From contig JANXVS010000216.1 of the NCBI GenBank assembly GCA_025351555.1, positions 1-8,423 of the forward strand: 8,423 bases of DNA, in the 5' to 3' direction. Made by a program: the position numbers and the translations under genes. This DNA is from Pseudomonadota bacterium. Its GTDB lineage: Bacteria; Pseudomonadota; Gammaproteobacteria; Xanthomonadales; Rhodanobacteraceae. Below are positions 1-7,400 of the stretch, piece after piece. The first letter of the stretch is position 1; every line of letters begins with the position of its first letter. The notes under the pieces were generated by a model. The model was not told where the DNA came from, searched no databases, and saw only the letters and a list, made by a program, of their open reading frames with translations.

Positions 1-2331
1 GGCGATGGAACCGGCGGCGGAAGCGAGGGTCGCGCGGCCGCTCAGCGCGCCATCGCCGCCGCGCGCGACTTCGCCATTGCCATTGATCTCGCCGTCGAGT
101 TTCAGCGCTGCCTCGGGGCTGGCGAAACGCGCAATGGCCGCCAGCGGCAAGTGGGCGACGGAGAATTTCGCCTGCGTCGCACCCGCGCCGGTCTGCGTGC
201 CTGCGGCACACAGGCTGGCGTTGTCCGCGCCAAGGCACAGTTCGCCGATCGTGAAATCGCCGCCCAAGTACTGCAGCTGCGTCGCATGCGCCAGCCGCCA
301 CGGCGTTGCGTCTTTCGGCGCCAGCGAAAGCCTTGACAGCGTTCCGTGCCATTGGCTGGCGCCTTGGTTCGGGATGGTCAGCGCGCCGTCCAGAGCCAGC
401 GCAATGCCAAGCTGCGGGCCGAGTGCATCGAGCGTCAGCGCGTGCTTGGCCTGGGTGCCGTGCGCGTCGAGTTTGATGGAGTCGAAAACATAGCCGCCAG
501 CGGAAACTGTGTTGGCGTCGAGATTCAACGTGCCGCTAGGTGCAACCAGATCGTGCAGATTGGCATCGAGCTTGAACGTGGCGGCGCGCAATTCCGCCAG
601 CGCAATCTTGCTGCCGTTGATCTTGCCGCGCGCATCGAGCGCGGGCCAGGCACCCTGCAGCGCGATCTTGCCGTACACACTGCCAGCGGCCTGCGGCAGC
701 CAGTCGCCCAGGCTACCTAAGGCCAGATCGATGACGACATCGGTGTGCGCACCACTCCTGCCTCGCAACGCGATTGTGCTGTTGCCGGATGCCAGGTTGA
801 GCGCGCCATCAATGGCCAGCGGCGGAGCGAAGCTGAGGTCGGCATTGCCGCTCAATGGGCGCTGGCGCAGGCTCCCGCCGAGCTTGTCAAGCTTGAGGCG
901 GCCCGCCGGACCATCTTTTTCCATTTGTCCATTAGTGGATAAAGAGAAATTAATCGCGCCTGGCCAGTCTTTGGCGAATGCGCCGGGATTAAGGCCATGC
1001 GCCGTGGCTTGCAGATTCCAGCCGACCTGCGGTTGCAGGGAGATTTCGCCGGTTGCGCTCAGGCCGCCCTTGGCTTGCTTCAGATCCAGTTGGTGCAGCG
1101 TGATCGCCTGTGGCGTGCCATCGAGTTTGATCGCGATATCGGCGAGCTTGCCCGGCGGGCCGATGGCAAATTCTCCCTGCGCACCGAATTTGTCGGCATT
1201 GCCGCCGGCGTGCAGTTGGCCGTGCGACGCCAGCGTTTGACCGACAAAATCCGCCGGCAATTCGACGCCCTCCCATTTCACGTCGAATTCGCCGCCGGGT
1301 GGCTGCGCATCGAGCGACAGCCGGCCGCTTGCCGTCAATGTGCCATTTGCCTCCGGCGAGCGCAAATGCAAATTCTGCACAATGAGCGTTTGCCCTGAGA
1401 GGGCAAATCGCAGCGGATCGAGCAATATTCGGTGCGCATCCAGATCGACGTTGCCGGTCAGCGTCCCCTGCGCGCCGTCGCCACTGCCCTGCAGGTCGAG
1501 CGCCAGACTTTGCAGCGCATGGCTGCCGCTCAACGAACGTGGATCAAAGCGCGGTACGTGCAGGTTCAGGGTCCACGGCCAGCTGCCGGTATTCGGCAAC
1601 AGCGTGGCATTGCCCTTCGCGACTGTCGGCTGGCTCAGGGCGAACGCGAGCGTTGTCAGCTTGCCGTCGTTGCCGATGTCCAGGCTTCCCGCGAAACGTT
1701 GTGCTTGCATGCGCCAGTCGAAGTCTGCTTTTGCGTGGCCGCGCAAATCCGCGTACGCGGACAGACCGCCGCTCAGATCGAGCTTGCCGTCCGCGGAGCG
1801 CAGGGCGAGCCGCTGAATCTGCAGGGCGGTGGCCGTCCAGGTCGCGGCCAGATCAAGGCTGTCGGCCGCGAAGACCGGCCTGCCATCCTTGCTGATCGCG
1901 ATCGTGCCGACGTTTGCGCGATCGAGAAGGATGGCCAACGGTGGGCTCAGCAGAGATTGCAATGAGGGTGCTGGCGCGGCCGGCCCGGCGGCGGCAACGC
2001 TGGTCAGGGCGACGTCGACGCTGCCGATATCGATGCCGTGTACATGCAGCGTTCTGGACCACGGCCCCGACAACGCATAATCCACTTTGATGTCTTTTAT
2101 ACGAATATCGATGCCGGTGGCGGGATCGTTGTAGCGCAAACTGGCCAGCTCAAGCGGGCCTGCCAGGGCGCCACGGGAATGCTCGAAGCTGAGCTTGTCC
2201 ACGAACGCGGCCTTAGCCCGCGCCAGCGCGAAGCGCGCGCCGGATTCGGATTCCAGCAGCCAGGTTGCCAGCGCCGCGGTCACCACGAGCAACACGGCAA
2301 AGGCGATTCCGATGCGCTTGAACCACTTCAT
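1..2331 (-). CDS. tamB: TamB, translocation and assembly module inner-membrane subunit (N-terminal 777 codons, 3' end outside window)
   Basis: The frame from the ATG at 2331 was read codon by codon to base 1 and contains no stop, giving 777 codons; TamB proteins are usually about 1200-1300 residues, so roughly the last 40 percent is missing. The start MKWFKRIGIAF is followed by a hydrophobic signal anchor (residues 7-26) and then the family's N-terminal pattern: SESGARFALARA (28-39), GALAGPLELASLRY (54-67), and a long run of amphipathic, repetitive beta-strand sequence typical of AsmA-like bridging proteins. Near the window edge lie a cysteine pair (C699, C708) and a following LPL motif. By family knowledge TamB is anchored in the inner membrane, spans the periplasm as a hydrophobic groove, works with TamA, and has been implicated in autotransporter assembly and phospholipid transport. 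Its ATG overlaps the tamA stop as ATGA, so it is probably translated by coupling. No clear Shine-Dalgarno sequence is visible. The conserved C-terminal TamB domain (DUF490) cannot be checked here. Confidence is high from sequence character plus linkage to tamA. Confidence 0.93.
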   Translation of the reverse strand, partial: MKWFKRIGIAFAVLLVVTAALATWLLESESGARFALARAKAAFVDKLSFEHSRGALAGPLELASLRYNDPATGIDIRIKDIKVDYALSGPWSRTLHVHGIDIGSVDVALTSVAAAGPAAPAPSLQSLLSPPLAILLDRANVGTIAISKDGRPVFAADSLDLAATWTATALQIQRLALRSADGKLDLSGGLSAYADLRGHAKADFDWRMQAQRFAGSLDIGNDGKLTTLAFALSQPTVAKGNATLLPNTGSWPWTLNLHVPRFDPRSLSGSHALQSLALDLQGSGDGAQGTLTGNVDLDAHRILLDPLRFALSGQTLIVQNLHLRSPEANGTLTASGRLSLDAQPPGGEFDVKWEGVELPADFVGQTLASHGQLHAGGNADKFGAQGEFAIGPPGKLADIAIKLDGTPQAITLHQLDLKQAKGGLSATGEISLQPQVGWNLQATAHGLNPGAFAKDWPGAINFSLSTNGQMEKDGPAGRLKLDKLGGSLRQRPLSGNADLSFAPPLAIDGALNLASGNSTIALRGRSGAHTDVVIDLALGSLGDWLPQAAGSVYGKIALQGAWPALDARGKINGSKIALAELRAATFKLDANLHDLVAPSGTLNLDANTVSAGGYVFDSIKLDAHGTQAKHALTLDALGPQLGIALALDGALTIPNQGASQWHGTLSRLSLAPKDATPWRLAHATQLQYLGGDFTIGELCLGADNASLCAAGTQTGAGATQAKFSVAHLPLAAIARFASPEAALKLDGEINGNGEVARGGDGALSGRATLASAAGSIA

Positions 2332-4079
2332 AGGTCCGGCCCGATTACCAGATGCAGTTCAATCCCGGTATGGCCATCCGGATCGTGCACCGGCACCCCG
2401 AGATCGGCGCGCAGCATGCCTACCGGTGAGCGCCAGCGCAGGCCGACGCCGGTACCGATGCGGGTGCGGAAATTGGCGAAGCCGGTGAAGGCGTCGCCGG
2501 CATCGACGAAGGTGGCCACGCCCCAGTTGCGCGTGAGGTAGTACTCGTACTCGGCGCTGGCGACAGCCAGATCCCGCCCGCCGATGACCAGGCCGTTGGC
2601 GTTGTGTGGACCGATGGTCTGAAAGGCGTAGCCGCGGATCGAGCGATCGCCGCCGCCGAAGAAGCGCAACTGCGGCGGGAGCTTGTCGAAGTCGCTCACT
2701 TGGGTCGCGCCGAGCGAGCCGCGCAGGATGATGCGCTGGCGCTCACCAATACCGTGAATCCACTTTGCGTCGGCGCGCACCTGCAGGAAATTCGTCGCCG
2801 AGGCCAGGCCAGGGCTGCCGCGTGCGCCCAGCGTGAACGCATAGCCGTCGCGTACGAATAGCGGATCGTCGGCTTTTTTCTTCTCCAGTACCAATTCCGG
2901 ATAGAGCAAGGTCGTGGTGCCGCGCTCATCCAGCGTCTTGTTGCCGTGCGGATCAAGGATGGTGAAGTCGCCGGTCAGCGCATGCAGGCCCAGGGTGCGC
3001 GTGAAGCCCATCCATTGCCGGGTTTCATTGGCGACCAGCGACGTCGTGTGCGACAAGGTCGTCTCGGTGTTTTCGTCCAGATAATTCACGCCGAAGTTGT
3101 AGCTGCGATCATTCTCTCCGGGCAGCGGAATCGAATAGGTCGCTGCAGCGGATTTGAGCCGCTGTGCGATCTGCGCTTCGAGCTTGAGCTTGTGCCCGCG
3201 AGGACTGAGCCAGCGCCGAGTCAAGCCTGCGCGCACGCCGAAGCCGATATCGGTGTCGATGAAAATGCCGGCGGTATAGATGTTGCGTTTGGCAGGACCC
3301 AGCGTCACCGCGATCGGCACGACGCCGTCGTGTGCGTGTTCCTGGTCCGGCTGTACTTCGACGACGGCGAAATAGTCCGCGTCGATCAGTTTCTGCTGCA
3401 ATTGCAACATTTGGGACTGAGTGTAGAAATCCCCAACGTGCCAGGGCAGGTAGCGATCGAGAAATCCGGCGTCGAACTGGCTGCCGCTGAATGTTGTCGC
3501 GCCATAGCGGTAGCGTTGACCGGGATTCCACCCCAGCGCGATCGATGCGCGGTTGTCGGCGCGCGACACTTCGACGCGATGTGTTGTCAGGTTCGCGTCG
3601 AGATAGCCGCTGGCCAGTAGGGCGGCCTGCACCGCGGCCTTGCTTTTCTCATAGGCAACCTGGTCCAGGCGCTCGCCTTTTTTTGGGACGAAGGTCGCCA
3701 GCGCCTTGCGTACCATTTTTTCGTCGCGCGCGGGGTCGGCCAACTCCAGCTCGAACGTCGCAACCAGGGTCGGCTCGCCTGGATGCACGTGCAGCACTGC
3801 GATCCAGCCTTCCGTGGTTTCCCTGAGTTCGCCATCGGCGCTGGCGTTGAAATAGCCGTAAGGCTCCAGCGCAGCGGCAATCTGTTTTGGCGCGCGCGCA
3901 TACAGCTGATGCGCTTGCGCCGCGCTGACCTCGCGCTTGGCGTACTGCGCGATTCCGGTCGCGGCCATGGCGGCATCTTTCAGTTCGCCATCGACGCCGT
4001 CGACCTGCGCGCTGAGCGTTGCCGCCGACGCGGGCATTGCCACAAGAATCAGCAGGGCGGCAAGCGTGCAGCGCTTCAT
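2328..4079 (-). CDS. tamA: TamA, Omp85-family outer-membrane assembly protein
   Basis: A 583-residue protein, normal for TamA (E. coli TamA is about 577). Residues 1-19 form a Sec signal peptide ending in ASA before A20. Three POTRA-like segments follow (approximately 22-98, 102-172 and 187-262), then a 16-strand-type barrel from about 265 to the end. The Omp85 lid-lock signature is present in loop 6: FFGGGDRSIRGY at 473-484, containing the conserved IRGY (481-484). The C-terminus GIELHLVIGPDL matches the TamA-type terminal strand ending in GPDL. The product inserts into the outer membrane and pairs with TamB to form the TAM complex for envelope protein assembly and/or lipid traffic. The start is supported by a GTGAGG Shine-Dalgarno sequence 7 bases upstream. 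The gene overlaps the preceding glycosyltransferase stop by ATGA and overlaps tamB in the same way. An alternative reading as BamA is excluded by length and by three rather than five POTRA domains. An A7 run in the coding strand (3678-3684) is noted as a possible slippage site. Confidence 0.95.
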   Translation of the reverse strand: MKRCTLAALLILVAMPASAATLSAQVDGVDGELKDAAMAATGIAQYAKREVSAAQAHQLYARAPKQIAAALEPYGYFNASADGELRETTEGWIAVLHVHPGEPTLVATFELELADPARDEKMVRKALATFVPKKGERLDQVAYEKSKAAVQAALLASGYLDANLTTHRVEVSRADNRASIALGWNPGQRYRYGATTFSGSQFDAGFLDRYLPWHVGDFYTQSQMLQLQQKLIDADYFAVVEVQPDQEHAHDGVVPIAVTLGPAKRNIYTAGIFIDTDIGFGVRAGLTRRWLSPRGHKLKLEAQIAQRLKSAAATYSIPLPGENDRSYNFGVNYLDENTETTLSHTTSLVANETRQWMGFTRTLGLHALTGDFTILDPHGNKTLDERGTTTLLYPELVLEKKKADDPLFVRDGYAFTLGARGSPGLASATNFLQVRADAKWIHGIGERQRIILRGSLGATQVSDFDKLPPQLRFFGGGDRSIRGYAFQTIGPHNANGLVIGGRDLAVASAEYEYYLTRNWGVATFVDAGDAFTGFANFRTRIGTGVGLRWRSPVGMLRADLGVPVHDPDGHTGIELHLVIGPDL

Positions 4080-6673
4080 CCGCTTGCCTCACCCGCGCGG
4101 CCTGCGACCCAGGCGCCGATCAGCGCAGATAGATAGGGAATTGCCTGCGCGCAAAGGATTGCTATCCATAATTTGCCTTCCAGGTAGTTGATGCCGACGG
4201 CGTGCGCCATGCCGCCGATGCCAAGCGCGATGGCGATGAACATCAGCAATTCTTCGGTTACCGCGGCGAAAGGATTCGGTCGTTTGCTCATGCGCCGGCT
4301 CTTGGCGGTGCGCACGAATTCGCCGTGTTTCTTCCACAGGCCCAGATAAATACCGCGCGCGATCGCATGGCTCAAACCCATGCTGGCGATCGAGGCGGCG
4401 AGCGTATCTTTCCACGAGCACGGCACACGCACGCGATACAAGATAATCCCGAAGGCAGCCTTGAATACGAAGAAGCCCAAAATGGGATAGATAAACAAAT
4501 CCAGCGGCAGATTGAAGTATTCCGGCAGGCCGATCATGCCGGCGGTCCAGGCCAGCGCGAGCAGGGTGAAGGCCAGATGCAAGGCGTCGGCGAACCAGGA
4601 GAACCAGCCAGTGAGGAAGTGGAAGCGTTGCCCCGCCGACAATGGCCCGCGCTCGGTCATCCAGTGCCAGCGCGCTTTGAGAATCTGCATCGCGCCGAAG
4701 GCCCAGCGGTAGCGCTGTGATTTGTAGGCGGTGAAGTCCGCGGGCGTGAGGCCGCGACCCATCACTTCATCGACGTAGATGGTGTCGTAGCCGGCGTGCA
4801 TCAGGCGCAAACCTAGTTCGGCATCCTCGCAGATCGTCCACTCACTCCACGCGCCGGTAGCTTCGAGCGCGCCGCGACGGACCATCGTCATGGTGCCGTG
4901 CTGGATGATCGCGTTGCGCTCGTTGCGATGGTGCATGCCGATGCGGAAGAAGCCATCGTATTCCCAGTTCGTCATGCGCCGGAACGCGTTGTGTTCCCAG
5001 TCGCGATGCGCCTGCGGGCATTGCACCACGGCGACTTTCGGATCGGCGAAATAACCGGTGAGCGCGCGGAGCCAGTCGGCACGTACAACATAGTCGGCAT
5101 CGATCGCGGCGATGACTTCGGCGCGCGCATCGGTTTGCTTGAGGCCGAAATTCAGTGCGCCGGCCTTGAAGCCTGGCCACGGATTCAGATGGAAGAAGCG
5201 GAACTTGTCACCGAGTTTCCTGCAGTGTTCCTCGACCGGTTTCCACACCTCATCGTTCTTTGTATTGTTGTCGATCACCAGCACTTCGAAGTTTTGATAA
5301 TCGAGCGCGGCGAGCGAATCGAGCGTGAGGATTACCATCTCCGGCGGCTCGTTGCAGCAGGCCAGGTGAATCGACACGAATGGCTGCGGATCCTCGGGCT
5401 TTGGTTCGAGCAGCGGAAATTCGCGCAGCCAGCGCCGGCGCCACAGCACTTCGGTGAACTCGAAAGCGTTGATCAGCAGGATGCCGATGATCGCGACCTG
5501 CGCAGGGGCCAGCAACAGCAGCATCGCCCAGTCGAAAGGATCAAGATAAAACGCATACGGTAACGTCGCCGACCACACCAGCAACGAAGCCGACAGTTGC
5601 ATCATGACGCAGAAAAATACGAGGCCCGCAGTCTTGAAACGGATGAAATGACGCGTGAACCAGAACATCGGCAGCAGCGCCAGCAGGCAGGCGACTGCCG
5701 CCTTCCACGGCCAGCTTGGATCCTCGATCACGGTGTCGGTGAGTGCAAACTTCGGCTGTCGATCCGCGCCGAACATGCCCCAGTAGGCGCCGACGCGGCC
5801 CTCGAATGGCTCCTTGTAGGGCTGGTCGAAGGATTCCTCCAGGTAGTAGTCGATACCGCGCTGCGCCGCTACGTTCAACCATTGGCGGATGAACAGCGCC
5901 TCGTCGGCGACCGACGCCGTCGCTCCCTTGATGCGATCGCCCGACGATGGCCAGCCGACTTCGCCGATGACGATGTGCTTGCCCGGAAACGCGCTGACCA
6001 GTTCGTAGTAACGTGCCAGCACTTGCAGGCCGACGGCGTCCTTGCGCGGATAGCCTTCCCAGTAGGGCAGCAAGTGCACCGTGATGAAGTCTACGTGGTT
6101 GGCCAGCTGCGGATATTTCAGCCAGATATGCCAGGGCTCGGCGGTCGACACCGGCACCTTGACTTGCGCGCGCACGCGATCCAGATAACCAATCAGCGAA
6201 TCCACACCCATATCGTTGCGCAGCAAGACTTCGTTGCCGACCATTACCCGATCGATATTGTCATTGGCGCGGGTCGCATCGATCAACGCGGTCAATTCGT
6301 CGTCGTTGTGCTGGCTGCGATGATCAAGCCAGGCGCCGGCCAGAACCTTCATGTTGTATTTTTTTGCTATTGCAGGAACAACCGAATTTTCCAGCGACGC
6401 ATAGGTGCGCAGTCGGTCGGTGTAATGCGACAGCAGCTTGATGTCGCTGTCGAGTTCTTCGGCCGTCGGATAAATCTGCTTGATCGGGCTCTGATAGCGC
6501 TGATACGGCGAAAACGCGAAGCCGCCGATCTTGCCTGTCCAGCTTGGTGGCTGCGCCGGGCGATTCAGAGCAGCCCACAGCAATAGATTGAGCCCCGCCA
6601 CCAGCAGGGTAAGCAGCAGGGCGCGCCAGAACGAGGGCTTGGTGGCGGAATTAGCGTTCAAATCGGGTTCCAT
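4076..6673 (-). CDS. Membrane GH17-GT2 fusion: putative beta-glucan synthase / transglycosylase (NdvB-like of Pseudomonas)
   Basis: An 865-residue inner-membrane enzyme with two catalytic parts. TM1 (about 16-36) leads into a periplasmic GH17 domain (about 47-315) carrying the acid/base motif VGNEVLLRND (E148), the GH17 sequence VHLLPYWEG (199-207) and the nucleophile motif GEVGWPSSG (E238). Three TM helices (about 322-340, 349-372, 382-404) return the chain to the cytosol. There a GT2 processive-type domain (about 430-670) shows DAD (525-527), the ED pair (E616-D617) and QRYRW (653-657), the Q(Q/R)xRW box of synthases. About five more TM segments follow (683-858). This topology places GT2 at the UDP-sugar pool and GH17 in the periplasm. 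By family knowledge, bacterial GH17-GT2 proteins are linked to beta-1,3 (cyclic) glucans, with GH17 domains acting as transglycosylases; P. aeruginosa NdvB is the best-known example. The exact product here is inferred. It is the first gene of an operon with tamA-tamB (ATGA overlap). All catalytic residues expected for both domains are present. No strong Shine-Dalgarno sequence precedes the ATG. Confidence 0.92.
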   Translation of the reverse strand: MEPDLNANSATKPSFWRALLLTLLVAGLNLLLWAALNRPAQPPSWTGKIGGFAFSPYQRYQSPIKQIYPTAEELDSDIKLLSHYTDRLRTYASLENSVVPAIAKKYNMKVLAGAWLDHRSQHNDDELTALIDATRANDNIDRVMVGNEVLLRNDMGVDSLIGYLDRVRAQVKVPVSTAEPWHIWLKYPQLANHVDFITVHLLPYWEGYPRKDAVGLQVLARYYELVSAFPGKHIVIGEVGWPSSGDRIKGATASVADEALFIRQWLNVAAQRGIDYYLEESFDQPYKEPFEGRVGAYWGMFGADRQPKFALTDTVIEDPSWPWKAAVACLLALLPMFWFTRHFIRFKTAGLVFFCVMMQLSASLLVWSATLPYAFYLDPFDWAMLLLLAPAQVAIIGILLINAFEFTEVLWRRRWLREFPLLEPKPEDPQPFVSIHLACCNEPPEMVILTLDSLAALDYQNFEVLVIDNNTKNDEVWKPVEEHCRKLGDKFRFFHLNPWPGFKAGALNFGLKQTDARAEVIAAIDADYVVRADWLRALTGYFADPKVAVVQCPQAHRDWEHNAFRRMTNWEYDGFFRIGMHHRNERNAIIQHGTMTMVRRGALEATGAWSEWTICEDAELGLRLMHAGYDTIYVDEVMGRGLTPADFTAYKSQRYRWAFGAMQILKARWHWMTERGPLSAGQRFHFLTGWFSWFADALHLAFTLLALAWTAGMIGLPEYFNLPLDLFIYPILGFFVFKAAFGIILYRVRVPCSWKDTLAASIASMGLSHAIARGIYLGLWKKHGEFVRTAKSRRMSKRPNPFAAVTEELLMFIAIALGIGGMAHAVGINYLEGKLWIAILCAQAIPYLSALIGAWVAGRAGEASG
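4087..4092 (-). promoter_or_regulatory. Ribosome binding site of tamA
   Basis: The coding strand reads GTGAGG, then 7 bases, then the tamA ATG at 4079. It lies inside the last codons of the upstream glycosyltransferase (Gly-Glu of the terminal GEASG). It is the only clear Shine-Dalgarno sequence among the three operon genes and supports the chosen tamA start. Confidence 0.6.
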
Positions 6674-6698
6674 AACGAGTAGTCGGCGCAGCCACCGC

Positions 6699-6728
6699 AG
6701 AATAGCCGAAGGTTGTGGTGGGGCTCAA
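6699..6728 (-). promoter_or_regulatory. Candidate sigma70-type promoter of the GH17-GT2/tamA/tamB operon
   Basis: On the minus strand TTGAGC (6728-6723) and TATTCT (6704-6699) are separated by 18 bases. Each matches four of six consensus positions. Transcription would begin near 6692, leaving a leader of about 18 bases before the ATG at 6673. This is pattern matching only, in a GC-rich genome, so chance is possible, but it is the best hexamer pair seen in the 113-base divergent spacer (6674-6786). Confidence 0.35.
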
Positions 6729-6757
6729 TGAAACCAGGCTGGTTGCGGCTCTCTCGC

Positions 6758-6786
6758 TTGACCTATGATGCCGTGCATAATACTCT
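6758..6786 (+). promoter_or_regulatory. Candidate promoter region of higBA
   Basis: TTGACC at 6758-6763 is a good -35 box (five of six). A 17-base spacer leads to TACTCT at 6781-6786 (a weak -10). Competing -10-like hexamers are TATGAT (6764-6769) and CATAAT (6776-6781), so the exact -10 is unresolved. Every option places the transcription start within about 20 bases of the toxin start codon. Use of CATAAT or TACTCT would make the transcript leaderless or nearly so, or place its start beyond the ATG at 6787. Confidence 0.35.
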
Positions 6787-6790
6787 ATGC
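6775..6790 (+). promoter_or_regulatory. Inverted repeat, candidate HigA operator
   Basis: GCATA (6775-6779) and TATGC (6786-6790) form a perfect 5-base inverted repeat around a 6-base centre. A second, interleaved repeat, ATAC (6780-6783) with GTAT (6791-6794), overlaps it. The repeat covers the presumed -10 region and the first in-frame ATG (6787). HigA proteins normally repress their own promoter by binding such palindromes as dimers. The assignment rests on position and symmetry only. Confidence 0.4.
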
Positions 6791-6792
6791 GT

Positions 6793-7071
6793 ATGATCGC
6801 GTCGTTCAAAGACAAGGATGTCGAGGCCCTGTTCTGGCAACGGCCGGGTGCGCGGTTTCGCGCGATCGAGCGGCAGGCTCGGCGCAAACTTCTGTACCTG
6901 CAAGCTGCTGCGACGCTCGATGATTTGCGCAGACCGCCCGGCAATCGTCTGGAGGCGTTGAAAGCAGACCGCAAGGGCCAGCACAGCATACGCATCAACG
7001 ACCAGTGGCGCATTTGTTTCGTCTGGCAGGACGGCAAGGCGCAACAGGTTGAAATCGTCGATTACCACTAG
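6793..7071 (+). CDS. higB: HigB toxin, RelE/ParE-superfamily ribosome-dependent mRNA endonuclease
   Basis: The product cleaves translated mRNA in the ribosomal A site and is neutralised by HigA. The family signature is plain: RRPPGNRLEALK (46-57), then KGQHSIRINDQWRICF (61-76), and the C-terminal VEIVDYH. Two in-frame ATGs exist, at 6787 and 6793. The second gives a 92-residue protein beginning MIASFKDKD, as HigB proteins usually begin, and places K57, D90, Y91 and H92 at the positions reported as functionally important in the 92-residue Proteus vulgaris HigB (recalled, not looked up). The upstream ATG also lies inside the candidate operator, so 6793 is preferred. No Shine-Dalgarno sequence precedes either start. 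The toxin precedes the antitoxin, the usual higBA order and the reverse of most type II systems. All key residues are intact, so the toxin is probably active. Confidence 0.93.
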   Translation: MIASFKDKDVEALFWQRPGARFRAIERQARRKLLYLQAAATLDDLRRPPGNRLEALKADRKGQHSIRINDQWRICFVWQDGKAQQVEIVDYH

Positions 7072-7079
7072 GTATTGCC

Positions 7080-7379
7080 ATGAGTCACAAACTTCTCCCA
7101 ACGATTCCACCAGGAGAAATTCTGCGCGAGGAATTCATGCGGCCTCTGGCGATCAGCATCAATGCGCTGGCGCGCGACCTTGACGTGCCGCCGAATCGCA
7201 TCAGCGAAATTGTGAACGGCAAACGCTCGATTACCGCCGATACCGCGCTGCGTCTGGCGCGCTATTTCGATACCAGTGCCGAGGTTTGGCTCAATCTGCA
7301 AAGCGACTACGACTTGCGCGTCGCCCGCGAGGTCATCGGTGCACAGATCCAATCGCGCGTTCGGCAGCGGGCGGCGTAA
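7080..7379 (+). CDS. higA: HigA antitoxin, XRE-family HTH protein
   Basis: A 99-residue protein of the HigA/VapI type. It starts with the common PGEILREEFM segment (11-20). An XRE helix-turn-helix spans about residues 26-50 (INALARDLDVPPNRISEIVN at 27-46), followed by the family-typical RLARYFDTSAEVWLNLQ (58-74). It should bind and inactivate HigB and, as a dimer, repress the higBA promoter. The ATG lies 8 bases after the higB stop, and the AGG overlapping that stop (7070-7072) is a plausible ribosome binding site, so the two genes are one transcript. Only 21 bases separate its stop from the convergent VTT-protein gene, and no terminator hairpin is visible there. Confidence 0.94.
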   Translation: MSHKLLPTIPPGEILREEFMRPLAISINALARDLDVPPNRISEIVNGKRSITADTALRLARYFDTSAEVWLNLQSDYDLRVAREVIGAQIQSRVRQRAA

Positions 7380-7400
7380 ACCACAAACTCACAACCAAAA

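Noticed and set aside
5..2541. Several long plus-strand open frames opposite tamB (for example 509-1240 and 1432-1965)
   Set aside because: Their proteins are Arg/Ala/Ser/Pro-rich with no domain character, and they lie antisense to a continuous 777-codon TamB frame; they are GC-rich shadow frames.
2946..3620. 224-codon plus-strand frame opposite tamA
   Set aside because: It is the mirror of the TamA POTRA/barrel coding sequence and has no family signature of its own.
5597..6586. 329-codon plus-strand frame opposite the GH17 domain
   Set aside because: It is antisense to an enzyme with intact catalytic motifs, its composition is His/Arg/Gln/Asp-rich without recognisable motifs, and no ribosome binding site or promoter was seen.
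6787..6792. Upstream ATG of higB as the true start
   Set aside because: It lies in the inverted repeat, has no Shine-Dalgarno sequence, and would add two residues before the usual HigB N-terminus.
6763..7110. 115-codon minus-strand frame over higB
   Set aside because: It overlaps a clear HigB with all key residues, and the antisense product has no recognisable features.
7380..7400. Bidirectional terminator between higA and the VTT gene
   Set aside because: The 21 bases are A/C-rich with no inverted repeat.
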